Shown here in pieces: positions 1-7,981 of a stretch of DNA of 64,000 nucleotides. Source of the DNA: CAVQUE01 sp046290435 (GTDB lineage: Bacteria > Actinomycetota > Acidimicrobiia > Acidimicrobiales > UBA8592). A program made the position numbers and the translations under genes. The stretch lies in assembly GCA_046290435.1 (NCBI GenBank), contig JBKAGO010000033.1:62001-126000 (forward strand), in the 5' to 3' direction. The number at the start of each line of letters is the position of its first letter. Within the stretch, counting starts at the first letter, position 1. The notes below the pieces were generated by a model, which worked only from the letters and a program-made list of their open reading frames with translations, searched no databases and had not been told where the DNA came from.

Positions 1-2
1 TG

Positions 3-614
3 CTCGACATCGCCATGGCCCTGCGCCTCAAGGGCATCGCATCGGCCGACCACATCGCCGAGACCACCGGTGCCGACCCCTCCGCGGTCGCCGACGCCCT
101 GGCCCAGATGGTCGAGGCCGGCCACGCCCAGGAGACCCCGCGCGGTCTGCGGCTGATGCCCGAGGGCCGTACCTGGCTCGATGAGCAGCTCGCCGTCGAG
201 CGCGAAGGAGTCGACCACGACGCCATCGAGGCCGTCTACGAGCGGTTCTGCGAGCACAACGGCGAGTTCAAGCAGCTCGTCACCGACTGGCAGGTGCGCG
301 ACGTCGACGGCACCCAGGAGCTCAACGACCACACCGACCCCGACTACGACCAGGCCATCTTCGACCGCCTGGCCGCCCTCGACGCCGCCGTCGAGCCCGT
401 GTTCGCCGACGCCGTCGCCCTGGCGCCACGCCTGGCCCGCTACCCCGAGCGCTTCGCCGCTGCTCTCGCCGCCATCCAGGCCGGTGATCCGTCGTTCCTG
501 GCTGCGCCGCTCAAGGACAGCTACCACACCGTGTGGTTCGAGCTCCACGAGGAGCTCATCCTGCTCTGTGGCCGCACCCGCGCCCAGGAAGCCGCCGAGG
601 GCCGCGGCGCCTGA
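3..614 (+). CDS. Winged-helix-like protein, 5' end outside the window
   Basis: The reading frame is open from the first bases and reads LDIA before the first ATG at 15, so the true start probably lies upstream and this is a C-terminal part. Residues ~5-60 look like a winged helix-turn-helix: alternating helices, then a G-x-R-L-x-P-E-G-R wing. The rest is helical and ends in a conserved-looking DSYHTVWFELHEELI stretch before an Ala/Gly tail. I have a weak memory of similar C-terminal segments attached to or next to PEP-utilising dikinase-like proteins in actinobacteria, but nothing here proves it. No neighbour upstream is visible. It could equally be a MarR-like regulator. Function is not assigned. 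Confidence 0.6.
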   Translation, partial: LDIAMALRLKGIASADHIAETTGADPSAVADALAQMVEAGHAQETPRGLRLMPEGRTWLDEQLAVEREGVDHDAIEAVYERFCEHNGEFKQLVTDWQVRDVDGTQELNDHTDPDYDQAIFDRLAALDAAVEPVFADAVALAPRLARYPERFAAALAAIQAGDPSFLAAPLKDSYHTVWFELHEELILLCGRTRAQEAAEGRGA

Positions 615-747
615 TCGACGACGCCGGCGGCGCTGGGCCGCCGGCCGGTCGTCGGGGGGTCGGCGCCGTCGAGACGCCGACGCCACCGAATCCGGCTCTG
701 CCAACGAGCCGTAGCAACCGAGACGTACCAACCGAGGGGGACCATCC

Positions 748-1554
748 ATGACCAGACAAGCCATCACCGCGCTCGAGGCGATCCACCGCGACGTCCTGTC
801 GCTGCTCGACGCCATGAGCGAAGACGACTGGGCCAAGCCCAGCGCATGCGAGGGCTGGCGCGTCCAGGACGTGTTCGCACACATGACGTCGAACATGGCC
901 GAGACGGTCGAGCCCACCCCGCCGCCGGAGGACCCGCCGCCGGCGATGAAGGCCGAAGAGGCCATGGAAGCCCTCGTCGCGCCCCGTAAGGATTGGACCC
1001 CCGAGCAGGTACGGGCCGAGTACGACCGCTTCTACGACGGCTGGATCGGGGCCATGGCGGCCATGCAGGACGAGCCCACCGCATCGACGGTCGCTCCACT
1101 GGCCGATCTCGGATCCCATGCGCTGCACCTGGTGGCCAACGCCTACGCGTTCGACCACTACTGCCATCTGCGGATCGACCTGCTCGCCCCGACGGGCCCG
1201 CTCACCACCGATCTGCCCGAGCCCACCGACGACATGGTGCGACCCGGCATCGACTGGATGATGGCCGGCCTGCCCCAGATGCAGCCCGACGAGCTCCCGG
1301 GGGTCATCACCGCACCGCTGCGCATCGAGCTCACCGGCCCCGGCGGCGGCACCTGGACGCTGACCCCCGCCGGCGACGACGGCTTCGTCGGGTGCGTCGA
1401 GAGCGCCGAGGGCGACGCTGCGGCCACCGTGACCTCGAGCGCCCACGACTTCGTCAGCTGGGGCACCAAGCGCGCCGACTGGCGCCCGTCGTGCACCGTG
1501 TCGGGCGACGAGGCCTACGCCGCCTCCGTGCTCGACGTCATCAACATCATCTGA
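748..1554 (+). CDS. DinB/MDMPI-fold protein (mycothiol-dependent maleylpyruvate isomerase family)
   Basis: 268 residues. The N-terminal ~150 residues match the MDMPI_N/DinB four-helix bundle: an opening helix followed by CEGWRVQDVFAHM, where the W-x-V-x-D-x-x-A-H segment carries the first metal-ligand His of the family. The C-terminal ~100 residues (GPGGGTWTL..., then a SCP2-like sheet ending in VSGDEAYAASVLDVI) fit the MDMPI C-terminal domain. Relatives are mycothiol-dependent S-transferases or isomerases in the cytoplasm; many have no known substrate. The ATG at 748 follows a GAGGGGGA Shine-Dalgarno. It stands alone, 133 bp after the previous stop. Family membership is solid; the reaction is unknown. 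Confidence 0.8.
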   Translation: MTRQAITALEAIHRDVLSLLDAMSEDDWAKPSACEGWRVQDVFAHMTSNMAETVEPTPPPEDPPPAMKAEEAMEALVAPRKDWTPEQVRAEYDRFYDGWIGAMAAMQDEPTASTVAPLADLGSHALHLVANAYAFDHYCHLRIDLLAPTGPLTTDLPEPTDDMVRPGIDWMMAGLPQMQPDELPGVITAPLRIELTGPGGGTWTLTPAGDDGFVGCVESAEGDAAATVTSSAHDFVSWGTKRADWRPSCTVSGDEAYAASVLDVINII

Positions 1555-1633
1555 CTCGGGGCTGACCGGGCGCAGGGGTCGAGCGCAGGGGCCGAGCCTC
1601 TCCGGCTGCCCCTTCTCCGGGCTCGCAAGGGCA

Positions 1634-1704
1634 GGGGTCAAGTCGTACTTTCAACCAACTCATGACGCGGCGGCCTCCGGGCTCGACGACCTGGAGTTGG
1701 TTGA
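1634..1704. repeat. Interspersed palindrome, GGGGTCAAGTC family, copy 1 (3' arm degraded)
   Basis: GGGGTCAAGTC (1634-1644) runs into TTTCAACCAACTC (1649-1661). A 32-base spacer containing GGCGGCCTCCGGGCTCG follows, then GAGTTGGTTGA (1694-1704). The same arms and the same spacer core recur at 36569-36656, where the second arm is complete. Here the outer part of the second arm is missing. The element sits between the end of the + strand MDMPI-like gene and the end of the - strand SDR gene. Confidence 0.85.
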
Positions 1705-1762
1705 GTAACGCCCCCGTGGTTCCGGCCCCAGTGGTTCCGCCGCCGTGTCGGTGCCCCGTCGC

Positions 1763-2530
1763 TCAGGGCGCGAGGGCCGGTGGGGTGAACTGGCCGGTGT
1801 TGGCGCTGATGCCACCGTCGACGGGCAGGTGCACGCCGGTGATGAAGCCGGCCTTGGCCGACAGCAGGAAGCTGATGGCCGCCGCCAGCTCCGATGCCTG
1901 GCCCCAGCGCTGCAGCGGGATGCGGCGGCGCAGGTCCTCGTAGGCGCCATCGGCTTCTTTGATGCGGGTGGTCATGCCGGTCTCGGTGGGGCCGGGGCAC
2001 ACGGCATTGATGCGGATGCCCGAGCCCGCCAGCTCCATGGACATCGCCCGCACCATGTTGATCACCGCGGCCTTCGAGGTGTTGTACGGCCACATGTTCG
2101 GGTCGCCGCGCATTCCCGACGTCGATGCCGTCGCGACGATGGCCGAGCCCGGTCGCATCACCCGTGCCGCGGCCCGCACGCCGAGCACGACGCCACGGAC
2201 GTTGACCTCGATGCAGCGGTCGAACGCCTCCATCGGGAGCTCGAGCAGCGGCCCCGACGTCGGGATACCGGCGTTGAGGACGGCGCCGTCGAGGCGTCCG
2301 AAGTGCTCGATGGCCGCGGCGACGGCAGCGTCGTTGTGGTCGGGGTCGGTGACGTCGCCGGTGACCACGACGATCGACTCGTTGCCCTCGGCCCAGGAGA
2401 AGTCGGCGGTGGGGAGGTCCGAGGCGATCACCTTCGCCCCCTCGGCGATGGCTTCGGTGACGCTCGCGCGGCCGATGCCGGAGGCGGCGCCGGTGACCCA
2501 GATGACATGTCCGTCGTGCAGTCCACTCAT
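1763..2530 (-). CDS. Short-chain dehydrogenase/reductase (SDR)
   Basis: 255 residues, the classical SDR length. The Rossmann nucleotide motif TGAASGIG is near residue 12, the structural NAG motif is in LNAGI, and the catalytic tetrad is represented by a Ser in TASTSG and Y-N-T-S-K (YxxxK). The C-terminus has the usual CPGPTETGM and VDGGISAN loops. The ATG at 2530 begins MSGLHDGHV, just before the first beta strand. It is an NAD(P)-dependent cytoplasmic oxidoreductase acting on an unidentified hydroxyl or carbonyl substrate. The TIM-barrel gene upstream on the same strand ends only 11 bp away, so the two are probably co-transcribed. Confidence 0.9.
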   Translation of the reverse strand: MSGLHDGHVIWVTGAASGIGRASVTEAIAEGAKVIASDLPTADFSWAEGNESIVVVTGDVTDPDHNDAAVAAAIEHFGRLDGAVLNAGIPTSGPLLELPMEAFDRCIEVNVRGVVLGVRAAARVMRPGSAIVATASTSGMRGDPNMWPYNTSKAAVINMVRAMSMELAGSGIRINAVCPGPTETGMTTRIKEADGAYEDLRRRIPLQRWGQASELAAAISFLLSAKAGFITGVHLPVDGGISANTGQFTPPALAP

Positions 2531-2541
2531 GGACGGCGACG

Positions 2542-3342
2542 CTACTCGGCGGCGCCGGCCTCCGCCGCGGCCCGGGTCCGCTCCAGCAGGTGCGCGGCCC
2601 GTTCGGTTGGATCGGCGAACCCCTCGCGGAGGGCCCGGGACCTGACCTCCATGGACATCGGTACCTCGGGTGCGAACAACGCCGGGAAGCCGAGGGCGTC
2701 GAGTCCGCCCTCGCCGGGGGCGCAGCGGTCGTCGAGCGCGTCGACGATGATCTCGCGGGTCTCCCAGCCACGCGGCTCGGCGGGTGCGTCGCACCACTGG
2801 GCGTAGGGGAACAGCGCCGGGTCGGCGGCACGGACGTCGTCGACCGAGCCGCCGCTGCGGTGCAGGTGCAACAGGTCGACGAGGATGCCCACCTGGTCCG
2901 ATCCCGTGGCGTCGACGACGGCGATGGCGTCGCCCAGCGTGCGCACGGCGGTGAAGCGCATGAACTCCAGGCACACCCGGATACCGGCGGGCGCAGCGCG
3001 TTCCTGGAGCTGCACGAGCCGTTCGGCGGCGGCGCCCGGGTCGGTGAAGGCCGAGATGGTCAAGATGTTCCGGGCGCCGATCTCGGCTGCGGCGTCGACG
3101 AGGCGTTCGCCCTGGTCGAGGTCGGTGCCCATGCGGATGACCTCCATGTCGACGGGCACCATGCCGGTGTCGTCGAAGGCACGTCGTACGGCGGCGGTGG
3201 TGGCGTCGGTCCAGGACTCGGCGTCGAACCACACCCCGCAGGCGGGCCAGCCGGCGGCGGCAGCGGTGCGCACGAAGCGCTCCGGGTCGGCCGCGAGCTC
3301 GGGGCTGACCCCGGCGGCGAGTGAGATCAGTCGTTGCGTCAT
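2542..3342 (-). CDS. Sugar phosphate isomerase/epimerase-like TIM barrel (AP endonuclease 2 fold)
   Basis: 266 residues. The opening ISLAAGVSPEL, the barrel strands (GVWFDAES, VDMEVIRM, NILTISAF, CLEFMRF) and the acidic LVDLLHLHRSGG segment match the xylose-isomerase-like TIM-barrel family. Glu and Asp/His at strand ends are the usual metal ligands. The ATG at 3342 is preceded by GGAGG at good spacing. The likely role is epimerase, isomerase or dehydratase on a sugar or polyol; the substrate cannot be read from sequence. It lies between rarD (stop to start gap 23 bp) and the SDR gene on the same strand, an arrangement compatible with a small sugar-derivative pathway. Confidence 0.75.
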   Translation of the reverse strand: MTQRLISLAAGVSPELAADPERFVRTAAAAGWPACGVWFDAESWTDATTAAVRRAFDDTGMVPVDMEVIRMGTDLDQGERLVDAAAEIGARNILTISAFTDPGAAAERLVQLQERAAPAGIRVCLEFMRFTAVRTLGDAIAVVDATGSDQVGILVDLLHLHRSGGSVDDVRAADPALFPYAQWCDAPAEPRGWETREIIVDALDDRCAPGEGGLDALGFPALFAPEVPMSMEVRSRALREGFADPTERAAHLLERTRAAAEAGAAE

Positions 3343-3365
3343 GACGGTGCCTCCGCCCGGCGACG

Positions 3366-4379
3366 CTACTCGGCGGCGGGGCGCGTGGCCGGTGCACCGC
3401 CCGCCCGGTCGGTGGCTCCCGCTGCGGTGGGGGGGATCGCTGCCGGGATGCCGCCGGCCCGGTCGGTTCCGGCAGCCGGGTCGAGGCGTCGGTTCCCCGC
3501 CGCACGCATCGCGTCGGCGATGAACACGGCCAGCCCGGCCCAGATGAGCGAGTAGCCGACGAGCTGGGTGCGATCGAAGGGCTCGTCGTAGACGAGCAGC
3601 CCGATGAGGAACTGCAGCGTGGGGGTCAGGTACTGGGCCAGCCCCACCATGCTGAGCGGGACTCGGCGGGCGGCGGCGGCGAACAGGACGAGCGGGACGG
3701 CGGTGACGAGCCCGGTGGAGGCGAGCAGGAGCATCGTGGCCGGCGGGTACACCAGGTCGACGTCGGGCCCTGACGAACGGACGAGCAGCAGCACAGCGGC
3801 CGGGATGAGCATCAGCCAGGTCTCGAGGGTGAGCCCCACGGCCGGTCCCACGGCGGCGACCTTGCGGACCAGGCCGTAGAGCCCGAAGGTCAGCGCGAGG
3901 AGGAGGGGCACCCACGGCAACGAGCCGAGGGTGATGGTGAGCCATGCGACGCCGAGCCCGGCGAGTGCGACGGCCGCCCATTGGCCTCGTCGGAGCCGCT
4001 CGCGGAGGAAGACGACGCCGAGGAACACGCTGACGAGCGGGTTCATGAAGTAGCCGAGCGACGCCTCGACGACGCGTTCGGCCGACACGGCCCACACGTA
4101 GACGCCCCAGTTGGCGCCGAGGAGGGCGCCGGTGGTGGCGGCCACGACGACGACGGTGGGGTCGCGTCGGGCCGCCGCGAACTCGCCGCGGCGGCCGGTG
4201 GCGGCTACGAGGGCCCCGACGGTGACGGCGGTGAAGAGGATGCGCCACGCGACGGTGTCGATGGCGGCGACGTCGCCGAGTTGCTTCCAGAACAGCGGCG
4301 ACAGGCCCCAGATGAGGTAGGCGGTGAGGGCTGCGACGACGCCACGTCGGAGGTCGGGCTCGGCGTGCGGTGGCGGCAT
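3366..4379 (-). CDS. rarD: RarD-type EamA/DMT family permease
   Basis: 337 residues with about ten hydrophobic segments. The opening Y-L-I-W-G-L-S-P-L-F-W-K is the recognisable RarD signature, followed by FMNPLVSVFLG in the middle and YLTPTLQFLIGLLVYDEPF near the end, both typical of RarD. It acts in the inner membrane as a drug/metabolite transporter; the substrate is unknown, and the historical chloramphenicol-sensitivity link is not evidence of resistance here. RarD proteins are usually near 295 residues. This one carries an extra ~40-residue Pro/Ala/Thr-rich cytoplasmic tail in which TDRAGG occurs twice. The upstream region is occupied by the 86-bp tandem palindromes. Confidence 0.85.
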   Translation of the reverse strand: MPPPHAEPDLRRGVVAALTAYLIWGLSPLFWKQLGDVAAIDTVAWRILFTAVTVGALVAATGRRGEFAAARRDPTVVVVAATTGALLGANWGVYVWAVSAERVVEASLGYFMNPLVSVFLGVVFLRERLRRGQWAAVALAGLGVAWLTITLGSLPWVPLLLALTFGLYGLVRKVAAVGPAVGLTLETWLMLIPAAVLLLVRSSGPDVDLVYPPATMLLLASTGLVTAVPLVLFAAAARRVPLSMVGLAQYLTPTLQFLIGLLVYDEPFDRTQLVGYSLIWAGLAVFIADAMRAAGNRRLDPAAGTDRAGGIPAAIPPTAAGATDRAGGAPATRPAAE

Positions 4380-4410
4380 CGGGCCCAGTCTGCCCGGCAG
4401 GTCATCGGGT

Positions 4411-4626
4411 CTGGCGCCGAAACGCGTTGTCAGGGCGACGGTTTTCGGCGCCAGTTGGATTGGCCCTGGGTGGTGCTGCCCGGCAGGTCATCGGGTCTGG
4501 CGCCGAAACGCGTTGTCAGGGCAGCGGTTTTCGGCGCCAGTCGGTTGGCCCTGGGTGGTGTTGTCCCGGGTGGCCGTCGGGTCTGGCGCCGAAACGCGTT
4601 GTCAGGGCAGCGGTTTTCGGCGCCAG
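4411..4626. repeat. 86-bp tandem repeat, each unit with a CTGGCGCCGAAA palindrome (3 copies)
   Basis: Three 44-bp inverted repeats at 4411-4454, 4497-4540 and 4583-4626 are spaced exactly 86 bp apart. Each has perfect 12-bp arms, CTGGCGCCGAAA and TTTCGGCGCCAG, around a 20-base loop (CGCGTTGTCAGGGC...). The intervening sequence (TTGGCCCTGGGTGGT...) is also conserved, so the whole 86-bp unit is repeated. Variants with the same arms occur at 30901-31006. The array fills the gap between rarD (start) and the DUF1501 gene (end), both on the minus strand. Confidence 0.95.
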
Positions 4627-4651
4627 ACGGATTGGCCTCGGGGATCGAGCG

Positions 4652-6259
4652 CTATCGGGGCCGTCTGAGTCCGGTGATGATGTCTCGCCGCGAGGCTCGG
4701 ATGGTGTCCTGGCGGCGGTCGCCGACGATCACGTTGCGGCCCTTCCGGCCGATCAGGCGGTCGCGGCCCTTGCCGCCGACGAGCCGGTCGTTGCCCGCCC
4801 CGGCCCGCAGCGTGTCCCGGCCCGCTCCACCGAACAACCTGTCGTTGCCCGCCCTGCCGTCGATGCGGTCGTTGCCGGCGCCGCCACGGATGACGTCGTC
4901 GCCCGGCCCACCGCAGATGATGTCGTCACCACCGCGTCCGTCGATGATGGCTCCGTCGGGGTTGCGGGTGACGATCACGTCGTCGCCGTTGGTGCCGACG
5001 ATGCGTTTCTGGTTGGCCCCGCCGACGATCGTCGCTGCACGGCCCATGCACGTCGGTCCCCGGCTGCCCTGGCGAGCCACGAAGCCCAGTTGGTCGTACT
5101 TGCGGCCGAGGATCTCGTCGGGGTCGGCGTCGAGCCAGTCGTCGAGGATGGTCGCGTACACCGACCGGAAGTCGACGGTGTGGCGGAAATCGCCACGCTC
5201 GTCGAGGCGTCCGAGCGACGGTTGCTCGCCGTACATCCCGCCCTTCACGCCCGAGCCGACGACGAACAGCGGTGCCGCCGTGCCATGGTCGGTGCCCGAC
5301 CCGGTGGGTTCCACCCGGCGGCCGAACTCCGAGTACGTCATGATCATCACCCGGTCACGGAACCGGGGATGTACCTGGCGCATGATCCGGTCGATGGCCC
5401 GATCGAGCGACGCCATGAACTCGTCGTGCTGGGGCCGCTGACCCTCGTGGTGGTCGAACCCGTCGAGACCGATGTGGATGATCCTGGCGCCGACGTTCAG
5501 GTTGATCAGACGGGCGGCGAGGGTGGCGTCGCGAAGCAGCGAGTCCTCGACCTCGTCGAGCGGGTCGTCCTCGGGGAACATCGGCGCGATGCGCGAGCCC
5601 GTCTCGATGGCGGTGCTGGTGGCTGCGGCGATGTCGGCGGCCCATGGCCCGAGCGAGCGCCTCACCTGGTTCGGTTCGAGGCCGAGGAGGGCGTTGTAGA
5701 CGGGCTTGGTGAAGCTGTCCCGCTGTTCGAGGTCCATACCGAAGAGCCCCCCGAACGGCGGGATCGACGTCGATCCGCCGCGGCGTCGGGCGATCACGAG
5801 CGGCGAGCCCGAGTAGCCGATCGACACGCCGGACAGGTCGTCGGCGCCGAGGCCGTCGAGGTAGCGACCCAGCCATCCGGTGTACCAGGGTGCCCCGGCG
5901 CTGGTGCCCGCCATCCAGCGGGCCAGGTTGACGAAGTGGCTGCGGTCGTCGAGGGAGTCGCCGACACCGCGCACGATGGCGACCTCGCCGTCGCCGTAGC
6001 GGCCGGCGAGCCGTCGCAGGTTCGGGTGCAGGTACAGGCCCTCGCCGACGGGGTGGGCGCCGCGTTCGCGCACGGCGAGATCGCCGCGGGCTCGACGGTA
6101 GCGGCCGTCTTCGAGGGGGACGAGGGTGTTGAGGCCGTCGTTGCCGCCGGACAACAAGATGGTGACGAGGATGCGCTCGTCGGGTCCGAGCGGTGCTGCT
6201 TCGGCGTTGCCGGCGAGTTCGGGGATACCGAGGGCGGCGAGGCCGCCGACGGCGAGCAT
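4652..6259 (-). CDS. DUF1501 exported protein with C-terminal RTX repeats; start region probably frameshifted
   Basis: 535 residues from the only in-frame ATG (6259). Residues ~25-400 are a DUF1501 domain: LLSGGNDGLNTLVP, DRSHF, IHIGLDGFDHHEGQ, MTYSEFGRR and TDHGTAAP, resembling the alkaline phosphatase/sulfatase fold. Residues ~420-510 carry tandem G-G-x-G-x-D nonapeptides (RGGDDIICGG, GGAGNDRI, GGAGRDTL) of the RTX calcium-binding type. In the same frame immediately upstream of this ATG the DNA reads RRRFLQGMLAVGG, a twin-arginine signal, but the frame meets a stop at 6476-6478. A better start, ATG at 6479, lies in another frame, so one extra base near 6345-6370 probably breaks the gene. 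Likely exported via Tat; function unknown. The DUF1800 gene lies directly upstream. Confidence 0.85.
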   Translation of the reverse strand: MLAVGGLAALGIPELAGNAEAAPLGPDERILVTILLSGGNDGLNTLVPLEDGRYRRARGDLAVRERGAHPVGEGLYLHPNLRRLAGRYGDGEVAIVRGVGDSLDDRSHFVNLARWMAGTSAGAPWYTGWLGRYLDGLGADDLSGVSIGYSGSPLVIARRRGGSTSIPPFGGLFGMDLEQRDSFTKPVYNALLGLEPNQVRRSLGPWAADIAAATSTAIETGSRIAPMFPEDDPLDEVEDSLLRDATLAARLINLNVGARIIHIGLDGFDHHEGQRPQHDEFMASLDRAIDRIMRQVHPRFRDRVMIMTYSEFGRRVEPTGSGTDHGTAAPLFVVGSGVKGGMYGEQPSLGRLDERGDFRHTVDFRSVYATILDDWLDADPDEILGRKYDQLGFVARQGSRGPTCMGRAATIVGGANQKRIVGTNGDDVIVTRNPDGAIIDGRGGDDIICGGPGDDVIRGGAGNDRIDGRAGNDRLFGGAGRDTLRAGAGNDRLVGGKGRDRLIGRKGRNVIVGDRRQDTIRASRRDIITGLRRPR

Positions 6260-6365
6260 GCCCTGGAGGAACCGTCGGCGTTGGAGGTGGTCGGCGTCGG
6301 GTGGGGTGTGGAGGCGTCGGGCGGCGTCGGCGAGTTCGGGTCGGCCCGAACCCGAACCGGCGCAC

Positions 6366-6453
6366 GGTCGGGCGGGTGGGGAGGGAGTCGGTCGGGCGGG
6401 TGGGGAGGGAGTCGGTCGGGCGGGTGGGGAGGGAGTCGGTCGGGCGGGTGGGG
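6366..6453. repeat. 24-bp tandem repeat in the 5' part of the DUF1501 gene
   Basis: A G-rich 24-base unit (plus strand, beginning GGTCGGGCGGGTGGGG) occurs 3.7 times: 6366-6389, 6390-6413, 6414-6437 and a partial copy to 6453. Read from the ATG at 6479 it encodes an octapeptide repeat (P-T-R-P-T-D-S-L). The unit length is a multiple of three, so copy-number change alone would not shift the frame. The G/C homopolymers are nevertheless a plausible site of the apparent frameshift. Confidence 0.9.
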
Positions 6454-6487
6454 TCGGCGGTGGGGTCGATGTCGTTCATGGCGGGCC

Positions 6488-7807
6488 TCACGCGACCTGG
6501 AATTCGGGGGACATGGTGGCGGCGATGATGATGTTGTGTTTGGCTGCCCATTGGTGGCGCCTGCCGTGGGATCGCCACAGTTGCGCGAGTGCGCTGCGGG
6601 TCTCGGGTGAGGCCCAGCCGATGCCGAAGTAGGCGAGCATGCGGTCGACGGCGGCGGCGGCGTCGGGCTCGTCGAGGATGTCGTCGAATCGTTGGTGGTA
6701 GTCCTCGTTCCAGCGCAGGCCGTTGACGAAGCGGGCCTTGCCCCAGGCGACCTTGGTGTTGACCCAGTGCCCGTTGACACCCCAGCCGGCCACCGACGGT
6801 GGCGCGAACAGGCCCTGGCCCATGCCGTCCATCTGCCACTCGATGCCGGAGTCCTCCGAGCGCACGCCGGTGCGGCGCAACACGTCGACGACGAACTCGA
6901 TGGGGGAGCGCACGGTGGCGTAACGGCTGTCCCAGAAGGCGGGATCGGTCAGCATGGCCCGCAGCAGCGCGGTGATGTCCATGGTGGGGCCGAGGGCCGT
7001 GGCGAGGGTGGTGATCTGGGCGTCGGTCGGGGTGTCGTTGACGAAGAACTGCCAGAACTTGCGCGCCAGGAACCGGGCGCAGGCCTGGGCCTTGACACCG
7101 GTGGTGAACAGCGAGAGCGTCTCGGGGCCGTTCCAGTTCGCGGTCTGACCGAACAGCGTCTTGGGCCCGTTGTCGTGACGGTCTGGGTAGTAGCGGTAGG
7201 TCTGGTTCCAGTTGGAGCCTTGCCAGCCGATCGTTCCGTGCCCGGTCCAGGCCCGGGTCATCTCGATGACGTCTTGTTCGGTGAACTCGGTGGGGCCGAC
7301 GGTGTAGAGCTCCATGAGCTCACGGGCGAAATTCTCCTGGGGCGAGTACGCGGTGTTGAGGTGGTTGTCGAGGAACGACAGGATGGCGCCGTCGGTGCAC
7401 ACGGCGTGGAGGAGGTCGCCGAAGGTGCCCTTGCCTCGATCGCGCAGGATGTGTTGCTGGCCGTAGACGGTGCTCAGGTCCTCGACCTTCGAGGCGCCGG
7501 TGGCGAAGTGGCTGTGCCAGAACAGCGTGAGCTTCTCGACGAGCGGGCTCGGAGTGGCGGCGTTGCGGTCGACCCAGCTGGCATCGATCATCCGTTGCAT
7601 CCACCAGTGGCGGAAGTCGCGGATGCCGGGCCAGACGCTGCGGTTCCTGGCGAAGGCGGGCCGCGAAGGCAGCGAGGGGGTGAGTGCGAGGATCTCGTCG
7701 ACCGCGTCGGCGACTTCGCGTCCTGCGAAGTGCTCGATCTCGGCATCGAGTCCGGCGAATCCGACTCGGCGCAACAGGTGCGCCGCGTCGTCATGGGACA
7801 GTGGCAT
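6488..7807 (-). CDS. DUF1800 family protein
   Basis: 439 residues, the expected length. Hallmarks are the opening AAHLLRRVGFA, KLTLFWHSHFAT (around residue 95), the ARELMELYTVG segment and EMTRAWTGHG. The DUF1800/DUF1501 pair is widespread and almost always adjacent; the biochemical role is undefined, though an exported or envelope location is usual because the DUF1501 partner has a Tat signal. No obvious signal peptide is present here. The stop lies 8 bp before the ATG at 6479 of the DUF1501 partner, so the two genes form an operon. The ATG at 7807 lies within a GAGAGGGAAG context that could serve as ribosome-binding site. Confidence 0.9.
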   Translation of the reverse strand: MPLSHDDAAHLLRRVGFAGLDAEIEHFAGREVADAVDEILALTPSLPSRPAFARNRSVWPGIRDFRHWWMQRMIDASWVDRNAATPSPLVEKLTLFWHSHFATGASKVEDLSTVYGQQHILRDRGKGTFGDLLHAVCTDGAILSFLDNHLNTAYSPQENFARELMELYTVGPTEFTEQDVIEMTRAWTGHGTIGWQGSNWNQTYRYYPDRHDNGPKTLFGQTANWNGPETLSLFTTGVKAQACARFLARKFWQFFVNDTPTDAQITTLATALGPTMDITALLRAMLTDPAFWDSRYATVRSPIEFVVDVLRRTGVRSEDSGIEWQMDGMGQGLFAPPSVAGWGVNGHWVNTKVAWGKARFVNGLRWNEDYHQRFDDILDEPDAAAAVDRMLAYFGIGWASPETRSALAQLWRSHGRRHQWAAKHNIIIAATMSPEFQVA

Positions 7808-7925
7808 GGGTGGTGCTTCCCTCTCCGGCCCGCTGAGGTTGGCAATCGGTGCAGTCGACCCCGAGGGGTCATCTGTTCAATCGGGCCCGCGTCGGGAGCG
7901 CTTGAGTCATCGGCACAGCTGGGGC

Positions 7926-7945
7926 CGGACGGCCCGGGCCGTCCG
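7926..7945. terminator. Perfect 20-bp palindrome downstream of the membrane-protein gene
   Basis: CGGACGGCCC is followed directly by GGGCCGTCCG. The element lies 36 bp beyond the stop of the membrane protein gene (7982-9574, minus strand) and ~120 bp upstream of the DUF1800 start. It could form a GC-rich hairpin ending transcription of the upstream gene. No T-run follows on either strand, so this call rests on position and symmetry only. Confidence 0.4.
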
Positions 7946-7981
7946 ACCCGGTCTGGGGTCGGGGATCACGACCGGAGCGGC

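Noticed and set aside
1763..3505. A 580-codon open frame on the minus strand spanning the SDR and the epimerase gene
   Set aside because: Only its last 255 codons have SDR homology; the rest is Arg/Pro-rich shadow of the epimerase in another frame. I used the internal ATG at 2530.
3366..4379. Chloramphenicol resistance determinant
   Set aside because: RarD is named from a sensitivity phenotype; it is an EamA permease of unknown substrate.
4411..4626. The regularly spaced repeats as a CRISPR array
   Set aside because: The intervening sequences are the same in each unit, the repeats are palindromic arms of tandem 86-bp copies, and no cas gene is present.
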